Shown: positions 44,746-56,760 of the stretch, piece by piece
Position numbering within the stretch: position 1 is the stretch's first letter
Layout: every line of letters starts with the position of its first letter
Source: Girardinichthys multiradiatus
Lineage: Eukaryota; Chordata; Actinopteri; Cyprinodontiformes; Goodeidae
Direction: 5' to 3'
Assembly (NCBI RefSeq): GCF_021462225.1
Contig: NC_061816.1
Coordinates: forward strand, 8,147,390-8,211,389
DNA: 64,000 bases
Notes under the pieces: generated by a model
Databases searched by the model: none
What the model saw: the letters and a program-made list of their open reading frames with translations, nothing else
What the model was told of the DNA's origin: nothing
Position numbers and translations under genes: made by a program

Positions 44746-45969
44746 AGATGAGAGACAAAACACCCAACAAGGCAGCAACGTACGTAGACTAACTTCTAAT
44801 GTCAGTGTTTTTTTTTATAAAAATAATTTTTTTATTAGACTAACATAATATTCCAATTTTCCAAGAAGCAACATTTGTGGTTTTAGTTATTCTTAAGCCA
44901 TAACAATCAAAATTAACTGAAACAATTGAAATATCTCCTATATGGAATGAATGAGTTAAACTTTTTGAATAAAATAAATGACATAAATTACTTTTTAAGA
45001 ATATTCCAAATTAATGACACTGCACCTTGATGAGCTATATACTGCAGGTAAGATACTGACTGCTGATAACATGAGCGAAGAACCCCATTGTCAGAAGAAT
45101 TGAAACAACCTCTCTGGTCTTTATTTTTACAGGAGCATTCATTATGCATCTGTAGTCTTTCCTTCCTCCAAGTCACTCTTTATTATTAGTCCTGATTTTA
45201 TTTTAATAGTCACACGTGTTGAATCTTATAGCTGGTTTTATTTCTCCTTTTTGTGTCGGTAGCAGTTGTCTAATCTTCTCCACCTGCTCCTGATTATCTG
45301 GGTAACTTGGCATTTTTGCTGTTGTTTTTCACCCTCTTTCCAGGGAATTTGGTTGTCCACCTGCCTATCCTCGTTCCTTACTCTGTGGTTGTTTTCTATG
45401 TTATCCTTTTAATTAGTAGCACCTGCAATCTTTTACCACAGAGTCAACTGGATTATGTTGTAATATGTGTTGCAGGAAGAATGTTCTTGGTAAACAAAAC
45501 GAAACAAATATTCACATTAAATGTATTTATACAAAAATGTTCTGGTTATCTATACTTGCACAAGTAGTAGCAGTTCACATCTTTGCGTATTTGTACCCCC
45601 TCATTTTGTCCTTCCCCTTTAAACTAAGCATTATGTTATACTTATAAATAGCATATTAGTATATTTGTGTATTTTGGATGAATTATGATGATACATAATA
45701 TGAAAAATGCTTAAATCTTACATGTAATTAATTTAAAAGTCAACACTTTAGTGGCATATAATTTAAAGTATCATAAACATTCTCACCAAGTTATTCATAT
45801 AAGAAGTTGCAAGATTTATGCAATGAGAGCATACAGTGTCACAATATCTATCTGTATAGTCTCATGGTAGCACTCTTTTAGCTTTGTAATTGGTCCTACT
45901 GAGTTTAGACCCTGCTTCACCCAAGCAGTTGAGTCCTTATAAGCTCTCTTGATATAATACACAGGATCA
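44746..45969. other. Non-coding stretch, no gene recognised
   Basis: AT-rich sequence without recognised repeats. The frame 45307-45567 starts hydrophobically, but it is T-rich DNA and lacks any family match. Confidence 0.55.
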
Positions 45970-46115
45970 GTCTCTGCCTCTGTTTGAGGAATTAAAGTAT
46001 CTTGGTTTATTTGGGATTGGGCAAGAGATGTGAGGACTACTTTGGTCTGTTGCGGTGAAGAAAGGGATGAGCCAAAATGGAAAGCTCTTGATTTACTGCT
46101 CCATCTTTTAGATCT
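45970..46115 (+). mobile_element. LINE ORF2 scrap
   Basis: The words gaggaattaaagtatcttgg, then atgagccaaaatggaaagct, then cttgatttactgctccatct follow the stretch of fish LINE ORF2 that normally encodes '(E)E(F)KYLGVLF...LSxKAKLSIYRSIY'. It is the same family as 52245-52965. Only about 145 bp remains. It abuts the Tc1-like copy at 46140. Confidence 0.5.
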
Positions 46116-46139
46116 CGATCTCTTCTTTATTGTTATTTT

Positions 46140-46567
46140 ATATACTACTCAGGTAGTCCTGTGGTGTTTAAACAATGCTTAGTTGGTACTTAGGCACCCT
46201 AGGTGTGCAAGGAAGAAAATGTCCCGCACCATTATGCCACCACCAGCCTCATCGGATGGTAATGTCCAGTTTTGGTGAGTCCTAACCCTAGTCTTCTGCT
46301 GCTGCTGCCAATCTGCTTCAAGGTTTGACATGATGTGTGTTCATAGATTGTTAATTTCGTGGAACATGTTCTGTAAACCTGAGAGATGGCTGTGTGTGAA
46401 AATCAAAGTAGTTCAACAGACCATCCCATCTGGAACCAAACAATCATGCCCTGTTCCAAGTCACTGAACTTCATCAGAAGGCGCCGAGCAGCAGCCACGT
46501 AGTTCGCTTATTCACTATTTGTGTTAAGGAACTGAATAGATGTACTCGATAAAGCGGCCGGCGAGTA
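46140..46567 (-). mobile_element. Tc1-like element relic
   Basis: In antisense order it matches the family of 3888-4179 and 16271-16850: actcaggtagtcctgtgg, then ttaaacaatgcttagttgg, then gcaccattatgccaccacc (antisense of the GGVMVWG block), then tctgctgctgctgccaatc, then aaggtttgacatgatgtgtg, then gagagatggctgtgtgtg. It ends in gataaagcggccggcgagta, the transposon tip. The 5' transposase portion and one terminus (right) are present, and the rest is lost. Confidence 0.7.
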
Positions 46568-49500
46568 TTTCTTGACAGCTCAGATGTCTATTCAACCCCG
46601 AAATGGCCCTTAGGTTGGTTGGAACATCAACAGGTTAAAAGGCCGTGTTATTTCTCTGCAGCAGTTTTCTCTAAAGATCATCACACTCTGACTTGACACG
46701 GCCAACCAGTGTTTTTAGCCACATTCATGCATTTCAAACCCTTCCATTTAGCTGGTGGCTTCTGTAACGGCAACCCTTAAAACAGTGCTCTCCTTCGGGC
46801 TCGGTGCTGGGGATGCTTGTTTACTCTGCTTTAAAGTCTGGGGAACAGAAACCTCTTGCGAGCAGTAAACACCACAGACAGCATGAATCCCTGCAGAATT
46901 TCCTTCCTGCAAAATACACACTGGTACATCTTGTATCTGCAGCTCGTTGTAGAGCAATAGTATATCCCCTTTTTTTCCTAAGCGGCTGGCAAACTTTGCC
47001 TATAAATAGTTGTCCCCAATATCTCCACTTGCAGCAACTGCTAAGCCTTAAAAGGGTATTTTAGCATGATGTATTGGCCAGCATGTTTTATTCTTAGCAC
47101 TACTAATTCTGCCTAATTGAAAAGAATACGCAGCTGGGTAGTGGAACAATCCTTTCCACTTGCATTTACAGATTTTTCTATGCAGTTCAGATCTAATAAA
47201 TCAGACAGCTGCAGAGAAAAAAAGAAAGTTCGAAGGAATTCATCAGAATTGAAGGAAATGTTCAGCTGAAGCATGAATCTACAACAAACAGCCTTCTAAA
47301 TGGTCCATTAAAGGCGCCGTGAATAATGCATGGAGATGTTAGCCAGTTAGTTTTAGTTTTTTTTTTTATCTCTCTGCTGCTTTTTTCAGTGCCAGCTAAT
47401 GCTAAAGCACAATCAAACGGTCAAACAAGAGCATTCAGAGGCACTCTGCCTCTTTGCCTCGCAACTTGCTTTGGCAGAGTAAAAGATCCACAGTCCCCAC
47501 TCTGTTCCTGACAGGGATTTCTTTGTGTAGCACTTCTTTTTCTGTCTAGCACTTGCTTCTGGGTGTTAAAGGCGAGGAATGGGAGTTGGTATCTGTTATC
47601 TGAAGTCTTCTGAGGCACTCTCTCCTGGCCTTCTGCATCACAGTGGGTGTCTGCGAGTTTCATTTCCCCCTCGTCTTTACTCCCGGGAGACGTGAGCAAC
47701 GCTCGCCCACCTTGGCCTGCGCCAGAGCAGGGGAAGTGAGAATCAGTGGGTGGTGATTAAAGGAATGTAAGGAGAAAAATGAGGTAAGGGTTGCTGGAAT
47801 GAGGTGAACTGCAGTGTCCGCAAAGAAGCCCGTTTCTTTTTTTATTTTTTATTACTGCATCACATATGGAAGCAACCCTTAGGGGGACATTGAAAGAAAC
47901 AATTTGCCTTCTTTCTGTGGCTTTCTTCAAGGCACACATGCTGCTAGAAGTAACCTCCAAGGAGGACATAGAAGAAGGAGGCTTTGTCACCATATTTCTA
48001 CCCTATCGTTGAAACGCAGTGTTTCTGAGACATAAAACTCTTTGAGACATTATTAGGTGAATGGTTTTGAAGTGAAATCTAAAACCTCCGAATCCAGATG
48101 GCTGTCAGAAATTATTTATTAAACTGCAGATTGCTCAGAAAAGTAGCTGATCTTGGCTTTGCAAACGGTTGACGAATTTGTGAAGACAGTTTAAAGAAGT
48201 ATCATTTACACCTCGCCTATAAATTCACAGCAGGATTAGAACTTCCCCAGAAAAGCGGTAAGGGTGTACATAGTTACTTCAGTGACTGTTTTCATAGTGA
48301 TGAAAACTCTTTACCACGTCTAAAGGTCATTTCAAGGACACAGACCTTCTACTCCTGATACCCTGCAGTCATTGTCCATATTTTGTTGTTTATGGGGTTG
48401 TCCAGGTAGAAGGAACGTGTGGTGAGATCCCCTGAATCTCATCGTCCTTCATGGGAAGGACCTTTGAACACTTAACTTTATTCTGAGATCATCAGTCAGG
48501 TTGATGCATGAACAACCAGGCTGTACTGGCTGCTTTTCTTCAAAAATTGGCCAAATGTTTTCTTCTCATGTGTTTTTTTCTCAGCCACTTTCTTTTAAAA
48601 CCTGATTATCCCTGGCTTATTTTGTTTTGGTGCAAAAATTGAATGATTTGACAATAAAATGTTACTTTCCTTAATGTATAACAGGAAATTAAACCTATGT
48701 GGATGGTTTTAACTGTTTGCAAAGAATGCATTTAGAAATGACATTGTTTTTTTTTGTTTTTCAATACAAAGCAAGCATTCCTCGTTTAGATTTCAGCCTA
48801 TTTTTCTCCTTTATTTGTAGACAGATTGACCAGGGTGGTAAACATAATTGTGCAGTTCAATGATATCATATTGTACGTCCTCAGGGTATTAAAGTGGAAA
48901 CGGCTCACACAGTTGCCTCTCGCTACAAGCTGCTAACATGGAAGGATGCCTGGCTCAGCTTTAAAACCTTGTTTGATAGATAATAATTACAGCCAGAATC
49001 CTCCATGCGACAAGAAATGGCAGAGCAGCCGCTCACTGTGCCTGACAGCAAAACCAGGGACTCCTATAGAGGCTGGGAATTTACTAAACTTGTACTTACA
49101 GTACCTCCAGCACAAAGCTCACCTCTCTCTGTTTGCTGCTCTGGGAATGAAGGCCAGGTGTCCATGCGGTGGAAACAGTACCACTCTTGGCAGCCTCTGG
49201 GAGAGTAATTGATGGGTCCTGGTGGCAGCAGTGATGGGTTCAGCTGGAGGGACCCGCTGCAGCTACTGTGAGAGCTCGAATCACCTTATTGCATCAGCCT
49301 CACAAAGATATTGCACTCATAAACTTGAACCCTTTGCCAAATAGTAGAGAAGCACCGGCCGAAAAATAAATTTTGCCTTCATGCTTGATTTGATTTTTCT
49401 CTTTGCAGATTTTTACAATGCATTTATGCTTTTTTTCTGAGACACTGAATTTTCAGGTAATCATCAAAAGTACAAGAAATAAAGTTTTGAAATATTTTAC

Positions 49501-49858
49501 TCTATGCAATGTTTTAATTTCTGCAGTGAGCGACAAGAATTATTGAACTTTTCCACAATATTCATTTGTTTTGGGATGTGGATGGACGGACGGAAGGACA
49601 AACCTATATGGAAAATAAATTGATGGACAGTGCAACTAGATCATGCTTTCCAGACAGTAATAAAGCCTGTTTTTTAGCCTTTAATCTTGTTTAGAAACTG
49701 ATGCAACAGCTCTGTTTCTTCTCTGCCAGGGTTTAATCAGATCATACATCCCTCATCTTCCAAGGTCCACATCGTCTCCTCTTCTTATACTGTCCTCCCA
49801 ACAGTGAGGGTCATTCCTGTTCCGGCACAGTAATGATTTGTTGCACATTTACAACTAT
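46568..49858. other. Long non-coding stretch, no gene recognised
   Basis: No transposon was recognised over more than 3 kb, which is unusual for this window. A GC-elevated piece at 47420-47730 contains minus-strand and plus-strand frames that overlap (92 and 61 codons), without family features. A (gga)-type patch lies near 49577 (ggatggacggacggaagg). Much of this stretch could be single-copy DNA. Confidence 0.45.
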
Positions 49859-52244
49859 AATTGTGCAGCCTCAGACTGATTAGCATAGGCTTCCATATTT
49901 ATGGAAGAGGTCTCCATATATCCAGTTGGTGGCGTATAGTAATAGCTTACGTGGCTCATTAGGATGGTTGTTGGATTGAAAGGAGAGAATGTCAGATGGA
50001 GGAAAGGGCGAGGGCCGGTGAGAGTTTTGATTCTGCTTCCTGTCAAATGAATTTTGGCCTCGGGTGACCTAATTAAGCAGGTAATAAATCAAAGCCCCCT
50101 ACAGGCTTCTCATATTCTGTTGATGTGAGATATGTGAGTGACCCTCAGGGGAGGCCAGGGCAACCTTCATCACTTCTGTGAATCAAGGTTAGTCATGATA
50201 ACCAGGCAACACGTTCCAAATCCAGCAGCTTTCTGGTGGAGACACATGTCTGACTGAAGCTTCACCTAAATGGAGCTGACAGACCTCAGTGGAATGATTT
50301 TTCGTTTACTCCTAGGTTCTCTTCTTTTACATCTGATCAGTTTCCATGTTCTTTCTGAGGCTCCTGGTGGATTTTTGAGTCGGTAAATCAGAATTATTCA
50401 TCATGCAGATAATAAAATGCTTAAGTAATGTTCAGTGGTTCTTGGAAACTGTCGCTACTCTTCACAAGGCTCATGGTGACAGTCACTTACCGTTGAACAT
50501 ATTTTATCCAGATTTGTGACAAATTCCCAAATTTACTGTGAATTTAAGAATTTATAAGTAGTTGTACAGAAAGGTTTTTATGAATTTCAGAACCAATTTG
50601 TGTGCTTAGGCTTCTACTAGAGCCGCTGAGACAGAAAGACATTCATTGTCTGCTTCCTCTTGCTGACCGCATTATAGGTAGTGAAAATAATACTGTTCCT
50701 CTATATACGCTAGTAAATTGCTGTAGTGAATTAAAAAATTAAAGGCAAATCTGTTGATTCTAACAATGCCCAATTAATAACTTTTTGTTACTAATGTGAA
50801 AACTGATGCAGCATTTAGCCTCTGAGATCACCTTGCAGAAATTTGTATTAATGTTAGCTAGTGTAGCGTTGTTAAGCTACATTAAACTGTATCATACATA
50901 AATAAATCACACTAAGCATCATAATCTGAAGGCCGTGGGTTTGGATTTAACATTGTCATGTTGATTAGCTTTGTTAAAACAAATCCATAGAAGCTGGTAT
51001 TTGGCTTAATAAAGTATTAAGTTTATTATTCTGTTTGCCTGGAGGTCACCTTGACCCTGGCAGCTACTGGTTCACTGCATTGGATAACTTGGTAGAGCCC
51101 CATGTTGGATCCAGAACTGGGCTGAATGAATAAAAAACCATGCTCTTAAAGATAATATCGAAGTGGAGTTTCACAAATATATACAGAATTGAAATGAGCT
51201 AAATTAATGATGGAGTTGAATTAAATTCACAATGTCTCAATGAATAAAATACTGCACGCCACTTAAATTTCAGGCTTTCATTAGAGATGGTTTGTTTAAA
51301 GATGGCTGTGAATGTTACTCTCACTTTACAGAGTTACACACACAGACACACATGCTGCTCATAATCAAGTGTTTAACCCATGCCCAGTAATCTGCTCTTA
51401 ATGAACCACAACATTGTGATGTGTAAATTGTCAAATTTAGTTCATAGTTTTTATCCTTAGAGAGGCCTCAGCACAGAGAGGGAGTGCGATCTGAAGTCAC
51501 AGCTGTTCGGTGCACAGGGTTTGGACGTAATAGTAGTTGAAGTCAAATGATGCTGAATGGTAGGTAGATCACGTCTCCCTAACCACCACCCCAAGCTGGC
51601 TTTTCTTTTCACATGAACAGTCGTATTTAGGCAAACTGCCAAGGTCAGGAGCTGTGAGCAGAGAGCTGCACCCTTCATTATCCTTCTCCAAGCTGGAACT
51701 CAGCGGGACCTAACTGCGTTGCAGACTGTGCAGCATACAAACGGAAAATAAGAGGCAAGCATGAAGGGGCTTATTTACAGGAAGCACCTTTTTCTTAGTG
51801 GAGATGAGACATTTTCTTGTAGAATATTTTTATGCATCACAATGTGAAAGCAAAGCTGCTTTGTGACAAGAGCTTTATTGAATATATCTGGTATTCTTTT
51901 CAAGTAAAGTTTCCTGCAACTTGTAACTTTATACACTTAAAGTAATTGGACACTCGAGGACATATTCATCCCTGTGAATAGCTTCATTGTTTTAGATGTA
52001 GCCTCACCACTGGGATGGGAACAAGAGACAGTATTCCCACTGGTTCCCAAGCCCCTCCCTTGTGGTTTTGATTGACAGCTTTTGGTGTTAGGGCCTTGAG
52101 GCAGGAAGTCTTAAACACAGTGTTTTGAGCCACAGAGTCCCAGAGCCCTGGGCTATGCCAGCTGCTGCACTGATACCTCTCAGTGGAGTTCCTAAGTGGA
52201 TGGATGTGCAATGCTGGAAACTTGGTTGCTTGTATTTTTCATCT
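49859..52244. other. Long non-coding stretch, no gene recognised
   Basis: Single-copy-looking DNA with moderate GC at 49990-50200 and no recognised repeat. A weak similarity to a Tc1 terminus near 51160-51245 was not accepted. No coding frames of interest. Confidence 0.45.
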
Positions 52245-52965
52245 TTCTATCAAGTTTTGGTTTTATTCTGGCTGTGGATAAGGGGACCAGATCTTTACCC
52301 TTGCTGGGTTGCTGGACGGGTCAAAAGAGTTTGGTTGTTGGGTGAGCTTATTTCAACGGTAGATTGAACCTTACCAGTGTTCCTTGTCACCATGCCTCAG
52401 GGTGTCATATTTGGTTTTTTCAGAAGATGTAGTTCTGTTGGCGTCTCAAGCTATAACCTTTAGCATGCAATGGAGTGATTTGCAGCAGGATGTGAAGTGG
52501 CTGGCATGAGAGTGACCTCCTCTTAGTTGAAGGGCAGGGTTAGGGTATACAAGAAGTCAGCTGCTGCCTCAACTGGAGGAGTACCAAGTGTCTTGGTGTC
52601 GGATCTGAGCCTCAGCGGCAATAATGCTGCTCCTGTCTGTCATGCTGAAGGAAGAGCAAAGCTAAAAGGTGAAGTGCTCAGTTTACCGGTCTATCTATGA
52701 TCTACCCCTCACTAAATTGTGACTGATAAAACAATGTCCTGGATACAAACGGCTGAAACAAGCATCCATCGAAGGGTAACAGACCCTAACCCTCTAATCA
52801 GGAGGTTTGGAGGTTTTCCAACTACGTCCCAGTGGAAGCAGACCCCAGGGCAGGCCCAGATTTTGGATAAGAAACTATGTATACCTTCTGTTCTTAGAAG
52901 ATCTTGAGATCCCTCAGAATTTGCTAGCGTGTTGCTGAGGAGAGGGATGTCTGAGTTTCCCTTTT
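52245..52965 (+). mobile_element. Degraded LINE ORF2 (reverse transcriptase to C terminus)
   Basis: The order of words follows a common fish non-LTR retrotransposon from the RT domain onward: gttttattctggctgtggat (equivalent of 'CGFRPGRGT'), then tcagaagatgtagttctgtt (decayed FADDVVLL catalytic box; the Asp pair codons are altered to GAAGAT), then gcatgcaatggagtgatttg, then actggaggagtaccaagtgt and cttggtgtcggatctgagc, then tttaccggtctatctatg ('IYRSIY'), then ggatacaaacggctgaaac ('RIQAAE'), then gagagggatgtctgagtttc. Stops and indels are spread throughout. 5'-truncated, with the tail not recognisable. Confidence 0.7.
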
Positions 52966-53639
52966 AAAACTGTAACCTGATCTTGTATGATATTACCTTT
53001 TTTGAGTACAGGATTTGAGATGGCACATCAGTTACCTTGTTTTCCTTTATAAATTATTGGCTTTCATTTATTAAGGTTTGTTGAGGTGTAGCTGCTTTCC
53101 TTTTCAGTTTCAAGTCATGTAAAGAATTTGCTGATCCTAAAAACACAGCAGTGCTTAACTACTGCTGAGATACGTTTAGATGGTAAGTCTTCATTTTGTT
53201 GGTTTAACATGTGGACAGACAGTGCTGGGCTTTGTTCTGATCGTCTGCTGAATGGAAGAGAAAGATGATGTCAATGTGTCCATTGTTTATGCCTTTTCAG
53301 AACCTAATGATGGCATCCATTCATTTTGCAATGGATGTTGTGGCATTGTTAACTATTCAATTAAAGACCATTTTTAAATTAATGGATAAGACAAGACAGA
53401 AATCACTTATTTCCACTTGCTGATGCAGATTGCACTTCCAGCAAATCAGTTACATCAAAGCAGATGTTTTTATTTGCCATTAGCAGCAACACACATGGGG
53501 GTGTTAATTAAATTATGTTTGATAGATTTAACACCAAACATGCAGCCAATGAAGAAAAGAAAAATAGATTTATAGTTTAAAAATTTAATTATACTACATG
53601 CCTCTGTTTTAAATCATGACCATTTATTCAACAGTTTTT
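52966..53639. other. Non-coding stretch, no gene recognised
   Basis: AT-rich. No frame or repeat recognised. Confidence 0.55.
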
Positions 53640-53826
53640 GTATCTAAAAATTTTGCAGACTGCCTCTTTAAATTTGACAATTAAGAATAAATGGCTACTT
53701 AAATTGCTTCTTAGGTATTCCTCTGCAGTAAAATCTGCTTGTTATTCTTGGAGCAATTTAAACTTAGACAAGAATAGCAGTATGTTTTTGAAAAGTGGCT
53801 TAAAAAACCATTTATTTTGCTAACAG
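53640..53826 (+). mobile_element. Possible L2-like LINE C-terminal scrap
   Basis: The 61-codon frame ends YSWSNLNLDKNSSMFLKSGL then KNHLFC and a stop. This mirrors the very end of LINE-2 ORF2 proteins (LWNxLPxxIRxxxSxxxFKxxLKTHLF). The N-terminal part is not similar and the AT bias is strong, so this remains tentative. Confidence 0.35.
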
Positions 53827-55510
53827 GACTTAAAAAACACGCTACTTTAGCACAATTCAGATCTAATCCTAAATTTAAACTCCTATATTGATAGATACGA
53901 TACTAACATGTAACAATTTCGGAGTGACATTGGTTTTTATGACCAAATATGGACAACAGAAATAATTTTCTGTTATTAACGCTAACCCATACTAGCATGC
54001 TAAAATTCTACACCGACAAAGACCTATTCAACATTTTGTCACAAATTAAGAAACACATTGTCATGCTACATTTTAAATGCAATGCTGAAGCTTTGCATTG
54101 CCTTGAATGTTTTTGTTTTCCAACTTTCTGAATACTGTAAACATATTTTACTGTTAGCATAAACGTTTAGCTGATTAGCATGGTTATCATTAGCTTGCTA
54201 GCCTGAGGCTGCAACTCCTTTCACTTTTTCTGCTTGAGTAGAATTTATATTTATAAATTATACTTTATATTTCGATTTTTTTTACACTCAGGTAAAAGTA
54301 AAATGAGCAAACTTTGAAATGGAAATGTAAAATAAACTTTGGAATAACTGGGCCCCACTAGCACAAAGCTAACAGAAACTACATAAATGGATACGAGGAG
54401 TTTTTATATTTTAAATGTAGATGAAATACTAAACACAGTAGACAATGCCAAAATATATTTAGTTGAAAGAAACAAAAATGTGTCTGAAAAGATAAATGCA
54501 TCAGTCCTTGGGATTAACACATATGATGTGTTAAGCTAAAAAGAAATGAATTATTGCAAATTAAATTATTCAAAGTATTTTTGTAGCAGATAAGGTAAGT
54601 GCCACACATAAAAGACAAAGTCTATAAAATATAATCTCTAATCTTAAACTAAATGTTAAATAATCAAATTGAAACCAAGGAATCTGAAGAGTCATTTCTA
54701 AATGCTGCTCCATGCATTTAGGCTGGAATTCACAAAATGATGTAACACCACTGCTGGAAGTAAAATATCAATATCAGAATATAGTGATAAAAACATAAAT
54801 AAAAATAAAAGTTTTTTGCACATTGGGTAATGAATCCTGTGGCATCATTTTATTTCCTGGCTGCCCTGGTAAATCTTTGGTAAAGACATATTGATCTAGC
54901 AAAATGTCAAGTTAAAAGGTTTGTTGCTGTTCTCCAATGGCTGGCTTTGGGGATTTTTGTTATTGAGATAAAGTTTGGTCAGGTACTATTTACTTTTTAA
55001 AAAACTCTTTAAATATCCCTTTAACTGCAGATATGCAGATCTTTCAAGTAGCAATTTCATTGTAGCCACTTATGCCACATATGCCTTACATGAAATACAT
55101 GTTCTCTTGTCATTCCTATTTTGAAGAGTGGTTTGTAAATGTTATTCAGAATTTGGGATTTTTTTTAACTCAACTGAATAAATGGATACATATGAAAGGT
55201 TTGAATCTTCTTGATTTTTCATTGTGACGTGTACCTGAAATTAAAACAAGTTACTTTAAGGCATTTCTTAACAAATTTCACATTGTGCAGTAACTATTAA
55301 ACACATAAACATATGAATACATTTGTAAATGTATTAAACTGGAACTAAATCATTTTTTACACAATTTCTTTTTTTTTTTTTTACGAACATGCTGCCATAT
55401 GTCTTTTCCCAAATTTCATAGCTTTTTTGTATTTGTTTTATGTTGGTCAGGACTTTCTATCAACCGTAAAAATCATGAGTGCTTCAGTAGAAGTTAACTG
55501 TATTAACTTT
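53827..55510. other. Non-coding stretch, very AT-rich
   Basis: Unassigned AT-rich DNA. A patch of gctagc/gattagcat words lies at 54150-54210, similar in character to the one near 22260. A T-run lies at 55371-55382. No coding frame recognised. Confidence 0.55.
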
Positions 55511-55594
55511 GTTTCTTAAAGACATTTCACCTCTCATCCAAAAGGTTCGCTTAGCTCAACCTTTTGGATGAGAGGTGAGAGGTCTTCAAGAAAC
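55511..55594. repeat. 37-bp inverted repeat with 10-nt loop
   Basis: The left arm (55511-55547) and right arm (55558-55594) match at 34 of 37 positions in inverted orientation, around the loop cgcttagctc. The right arm reads ttggatgagaggtgagaggt then cttcaagaaac, a module very common in fish repeats (usually with gtgaaacgtcttcaag). So two copies face each other. It would form a long hairpin in single-stranded DNA or RNA. Confidence 0.85.
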
Positions 55595-56296
55595 GAGAGA
55601 AGTGATCACGTTACCTGTGACTTTAGCACTTATGGTTATCATGTCTACACCAGCCTTATCCTGAGAATTGGTGAAAATAACCTTTGGAAGGCTTTCTAGT
55701 TTGGCTAAATAAAAATAGAAAATAAAAATAACAAAATGCAGGTGCACCATTTGTTTGCTTGTAAACAGAAACATCATTGTGTCGTGTTTCACACAGGGTG
55801 TTATCTATTTAGCAAGTAGCAACTACTTGGCATTTACTTATGTATTTGCTTGTTTGTTTGCATGCTAGATTATTTTCTGCCAAAAAGCCAAATCCACAGA
55901 TCCTAATATGGATGAAGAGATACCCTTAGGTGACGAATGACATGTTGGTCTATGTAATTATAGTCCGAGCGCACTGATACAGCAAGGCTCAGAAGATAAA
56001 CAATAAATTGAGTTGGTTTTTGCTTGTGGCAAAAGACGGCTAGTTTCATTTGTCATTCATACCAAAGTAAAATAATTGCTTTTTTTTTATCATTTTACTG
56101 TCATTTTACTTTTCATTTTAATTTGTATTTATGTAGCATGTTTTCTGCAAAAGGTCTTGCAATGAATAGATTGCAGCTTAGTTAGGAAGAAAACTAATTT
56201 CCTGTGGAAGAAAATTAAACCTTTAATCATCTATACAGATTTTATTTCTGCTTTTTCTACATTTTCATCATCTCTGCATCCAAACTGAGACTTGCA
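55595..56296. other. Non-coding stretch, no gene recognised
   Basis: AT-rich spacer between the inverted repeat and the next Tc1-like copy. Nothing recognised. Confidence 0.55.
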
Positions 56297-56760
56297 GTGC
56301 TTTGAAAAAACCATTCCCCCTTCACAGATATCATATTTGTGCTTTTTGTCACAGTTATATGTTTTGCAAATTTTAACATCAAAGATGACCAGAGTAAAGA
56401 ACGTTTTTAATGCATTGTTGGCTCTTGGGATGTTGTCAGTTTATTGTGAAGCACTTTGTGATTTTTATCTTGAACAAGCTATACAAATAAAGTTTGATGT
56501 ACTTACTAATAATACATTGTGCCTCCTTGGCTCCTTGGCAACATCAGCTGCTTCATGTGTTTGCTATAAACTGGCAATGAGCCTTACATCACCGTGGAGA
56601 AATTTTAGCCCACAGAATTGTTCTTATTCACCCAATTCATCTCAGCCATATGTATGTCCAGACTTTGACTAGGCCGCTTCAAAACCAAACTTTTTAAACC
56701 ATTCAGTGGTGGACTTGCTCGTGTGCTTATGATTTAGTGTGATTAGGATTAGGGCTGCAC
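56297..56760 (-). mobile_element. Tc1-like relic interrupted by a LINE-type tail
   Basis: The left tip cagtgctttgaaaaaaccat then tcccccttcac (56297-56327) is a decayed Tc1-like terminus. From about 56540 the antisense transposase C-terminal region continues: ggcaatgagccttacatcac, then cgtggagaaattttagccca, then cagactttgactaggccgct, then agtggtggacttgctcgtgt. It ends in the region that encodes DNDPKHT. The two parts are separated by a LINE-like tail (56394-56515). The copy is truncated on the right. Confidence 0.65.
56394..56515 (+). mobile_element. LINE-type 3' tail fragment
   Basis: The words tattgtgaagcactttgtga, then tatacaaataaagtttgatg follow the typical 3' end of many fish LINEs (…AAGCACTTTGTGA…CTATATAAATAAAGTTTGATT). 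About 100 bp remains. It sits inside a Tc1-like relic, but borders and target duplication could not be resolved. Confidence 0.5.

Noticed and set aside
51160..51245. Tc1-like terminus (catctcaata family)
   Set aside because: Only scattered words (agtttcacaa, gttgaattaaatt, gtctcaatga) match, with poor order and spacing.
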